Positions 22,669-24,186 of a stretch of 24,186 nucleotides of DNA are shown here, piece after piece. Position 1 is the first letter of the stretch. Every line of letters starts with the position of its first letter. Origin of the DNA: an uncultured Rickettsiales bacterium (lineage in GTDB: Bacteria; Pseudomonadota; Alphaproteobacteria; UBA8366); the NCBI GenBank assembly GCA_913046825.1, contig CAJWTF010000045.1, positions 1 to 24,186 of the forward strand. The letters run 5' to 3'. A program made the translations under genes and the position numbers. The notes below the pieces were generated by a model that did no database searches, was not told the origin of the DNA, and saw only the letters and a program-made list of their open reading frames with translations.

Positions 22669-23895
22669 CTAAAGCGTTTCGCCACGCACTAAACGCGGTA
22701 AATCACCGAGCACCCCCATCGCATGGCGCATAAAGACCCGCTTTAACGGTGGAATCGCGTCGACACCCGCAAGGCCCAAGTCGCGGGCAGCCCGTATCGG
22801 CGCGACATCGTTTGAGAACAGACGGTTCAAAATATCGGTCACCGCAACCAAGGTCGTGTTATCGACCCGTCGCGAAGCCTCATAGCGGTCCAACACCGTG
22901 GCGTCTGCTGGCTCCAACCCCAACCGCACCGCATCGACCACAGCTTCGGCCAAAGCGGCGACGTCGCGAATTCCGAGGTTGAGTCCTTGTCCAGCGATCG
23001 GATGAATGGTGTGGGCGGCCTCGCTGATGAGCGCCAATCGCCGGTCCGTATAGCGATCCGCATGCATCAATCCCAAAGGATAAGCGAAGCGAGGCCCTAC
23101 TAAATTGAGATCGCCCAACCAATCGCCAAAACGTCGCTGCACTTCTCCGAGGAACCCTGCATCGTCTAGATCGAGAAATGCCGGTGCAAGGCCCGCGCGC
23201 TCGGTCCATACGATGTTCGTGCGCTGTCCAGTCATAGGCAGCATGGCAAAGGGACCACTCGGCAAGAACAATTCGACAGCGACACCAGCATGCGCCCGCT
23301 CATGCGACACCGTGCAGACAATGGCGGTCTGATCATAGCGGAATTCACGTGCTCCGATACCGGCGGATTTCCGAAGTGGCGAATTTCGCCCATCCGCACC
23401 AACGACGAGTGACGTCTGCAGGACACGCCCGCCTTCAAGAATAACGTCAGCGCCGTCCGCATGACGTTCGACGGTCTCAACCGAGGCCGGAGCGATAATC
23501 GTCAAATTCCTGAGTTGGCCCCCGAGCTGGGATAATCCATCCCGAATAACCCGGTTTTCGATAATGTAGCCAAAGGGATCATCGCCGACCTCGGTATGGT
23601 CGTAATGCAAGAACAGTGGTGAGACGCCGCGCGAGGGATGGCCATCCGCCACACGGATATCGAGAATTGGCTCGGTTTCATCCGCGATCAGCGGCCACAG
23701 GCCGATTCCTTTCAGAACTTGGGCCGAGCCGTGTGCGATCGATGTCGTCCGGCCATCGAAGTCCAATGTGTTTACTGTGACGGGATCCAACCGTTCAATA
23801 ACCGCCGTCGCAATGCCGCACCCCGCAAGGCCGCACCCCAGCGTCATACCCGCCATGCCACCGCCTACGATGACGACTTCGAATCTTTTAGACAT
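22669..23895 (-). CDS. FAD-dependent hydroxylase, UbiH/UbiF/UbiL family
   Basis: This 408-residue class A flavoprotein monooxygenase adds hydroxyl groups to the ring of ubiquinone precursors, using NAD(P)H and oxygen at the inner membrane. Motifs are the FAD-binding GGGMAG at 11-16, the NADPH/FAD motif GADGRNSPLR at 166-175, and EAAHTIHPIAGQGLNLGIRD at 292-311, which is diagnostic of the ubiquinone-hydroxylase branch. In alphaproteobacteria one such enzyme can act at more than one ring position, so I do not choose a symbol. The ATG at 23895 is preferred over a GTG four codons upstream; neither has a strong ribosome binding site. This is core metabolism, and marks the edge of the accessory region. 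Confidence 0.86.
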   Translation of the reverse strand: MSKRFEVVIVGGGMAGMTLGCGLAGCGIATAVIERLDPVTVNTLDFDGRTTSIAHGSAQVLKGIGLWPLIADETEPILDIRVADGHPSRGVSPLFLHYDHTEVGDDPFGYIIENRVIRDGLSQLGGQLRNLTIIAPASVETVERHADGADVILEGGRVLQTSLVVGADGRNSPLRKSAGIGAREFRYDQTAIVCTVSHERAHAGVAVELFLPSGPFAMLPMTGQRTNIVWTERAGLAPAFLDLDDAGFLGEVQRRFGDWLGDLNLVGPRFAYPLGLMHADRYTDRRLALISEAAHTIHPIAGQGLNLGIRDVAALAEAVVDAVRLGLEPADATVLDRYEASRRVDNTTLVAVTDILNRLFSNDVAPIRAARDLGLAGVDAIPPLKRVFMRHAMGVLGDLPRLVRGETL

Positions 23896-24096
23896 CTTGT
23901 TTTCCACGTTTTTATTCTTACGCGCAGCTTCATATCTTAATCAAATGATGTCCAGCACAAGAGATTGCCTAAATTTTAATCGTTGCGTTTCCGATGTTTA
24001 ATTTTTCATCGTTCTTGGGCCCATTCTCCGCCCGGTTGAATTGCGAAAAATCGTTTACCTATTGAATTTACTTATTTATTTTTACACTCAAACAAA

Positions 24097-24111
24097 TGGC
24101 ACGATTCTTGG
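24097..24111 (+). promoter_or_regulatory. Sigma-54 (-24/-12) promoter candidate
   Basis: TGGCACG then four bases then TTGG matches the RpoN consensus TGGCACG-N4-TTGC except for the final base. The -24 GG and -12 G fall at the required ten-base spacing. It points rightward into a 5' leader of about 60 bases that ends in GGAGGG at 24171-24176. It indicates nitrogen-type or enhancer-dependent control of the gene beginning at the window edge. The gene upstream on the other strand is not served by it. Confidence 0.6.
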
Positions 24112-24170
24112 TTCTGGATCCCCTGCGACAACGCTGCGTATACCGCGCGGCGGAAGTGCGAGCAAACCGC

Positions 24171-24186
24171 GGAGGGACCCACGAAT
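24171..24186 (+). promoter_or_regulatory. Ribosome binding site of a gene starting at the window edge
   Basis: GGAGGG is followed, nine bases after GGAGG, by the final two bases AT of the window. If the next base is G, an ATG starts at 24185. Together with the sigma-54 promoter this implies a rightward gene just outside; a glnK/amtB-type nitrogen gene is a guess from promoter type only. Confidence 0.45.

Noticed and set aside
1..24186. CRISPR array, tRNA or rRNA gene, or transposase
   Set aside because: On reading both strands I found no regular direct repeats with spacers, no cloverleaf with a CCA-type end, no rRNA-like segment and no DDE or integrase motif.

Overview
This looks like an accessory catabolic region of an alphaproteobacterial chromosome, perhaps Rhodospirillales-like. 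The basis is moderate GC, an alphaproteobacterial-type DUF1244 protein, a UbiH/UbiL-type ubiquinone hydroxylase next to a sigma-54-type promoter, and many SDR, amidohydrolase, luciferase-like and TfdA/PhyH genes. The lineage is inferred from gene content only. No rRNA, tRNA, CRISPR array, transposase or plasmid gene was seen.

Layout. (A) 1-857 is AT-rich and has no intact gene, but holds the broken C-terminal part of a LysR regulator on the minus strand. (B) 858-4830: a DszA/NtaA-type flavin monooxygenase (minus) diverges from a plus-strand operon of an SDR, a 59-residue luciferase-family tail, a two-hotdog acyl-CoA hydratase and a DUF1989 protein. (C) 4806-11553: a tightly packed six-gene minus-strand operon, in transcription order amidohydrolase-2, D-aminoacylase-like amidohydrolase, glutathione transferase, MFS carriers, D-2-hydroxyacid dehydrogenase and EamA permease. 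(D) 11672-15054: a second SDR, convergent with an orphan molybdopterin (XDH/form II CoxL-like) large subunit. (E) 15193-18817: three Fe(II)/2-oxoglutarate dioxygenase genes of different subfamilies (PhyH, a broken TauD/TfdA gene, and an intact TfdA-like gene) with DUF1244 between them. (F) 18818-22571: a possible cupin fragment, a dead YbdK-type carboxylate-amine ligase, a second MFS carrier, a zinc-free quinone-oxidoreductase-like MDR and a VOC protein. (G) 22669-24186: the UbiH-family hydroxylase, then a near-consensus sigma-54 promoter and ribosome binding site pointing out of the window.

How the genes may work together (inference). Blocks B and C look like uptake and step-wise breakdown of one or more small organic acids or amide/ether xenobiotics. 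MFS and EamA carriers bring substrate in or move products out; two amidohydrolases cleave C-N or C-C bonds; flavin-, molybdenum- and 2-oxoglutarate-dependent enzymes oxidise; SDR and D-2-hydroxyacid dehydrogenases interconvert alcohols and ketones; the hotdog hydratase acts on a CoA thioester. The substrate cannot be read from sequence. Missing partners are striking: no flavin reductase for the monooxygenase, no FAD or 2Fe-2S subunit for the molybdoenzyme, no CoA ligase for the hydratase, and no intact transcription regulator.

The region is also eroding. It holds three clear gene relics (LysR, TauD/TfdA, YbdK) and two fragments (luciferase tail, cupin), as expected for an accessory locus under gene turnover.
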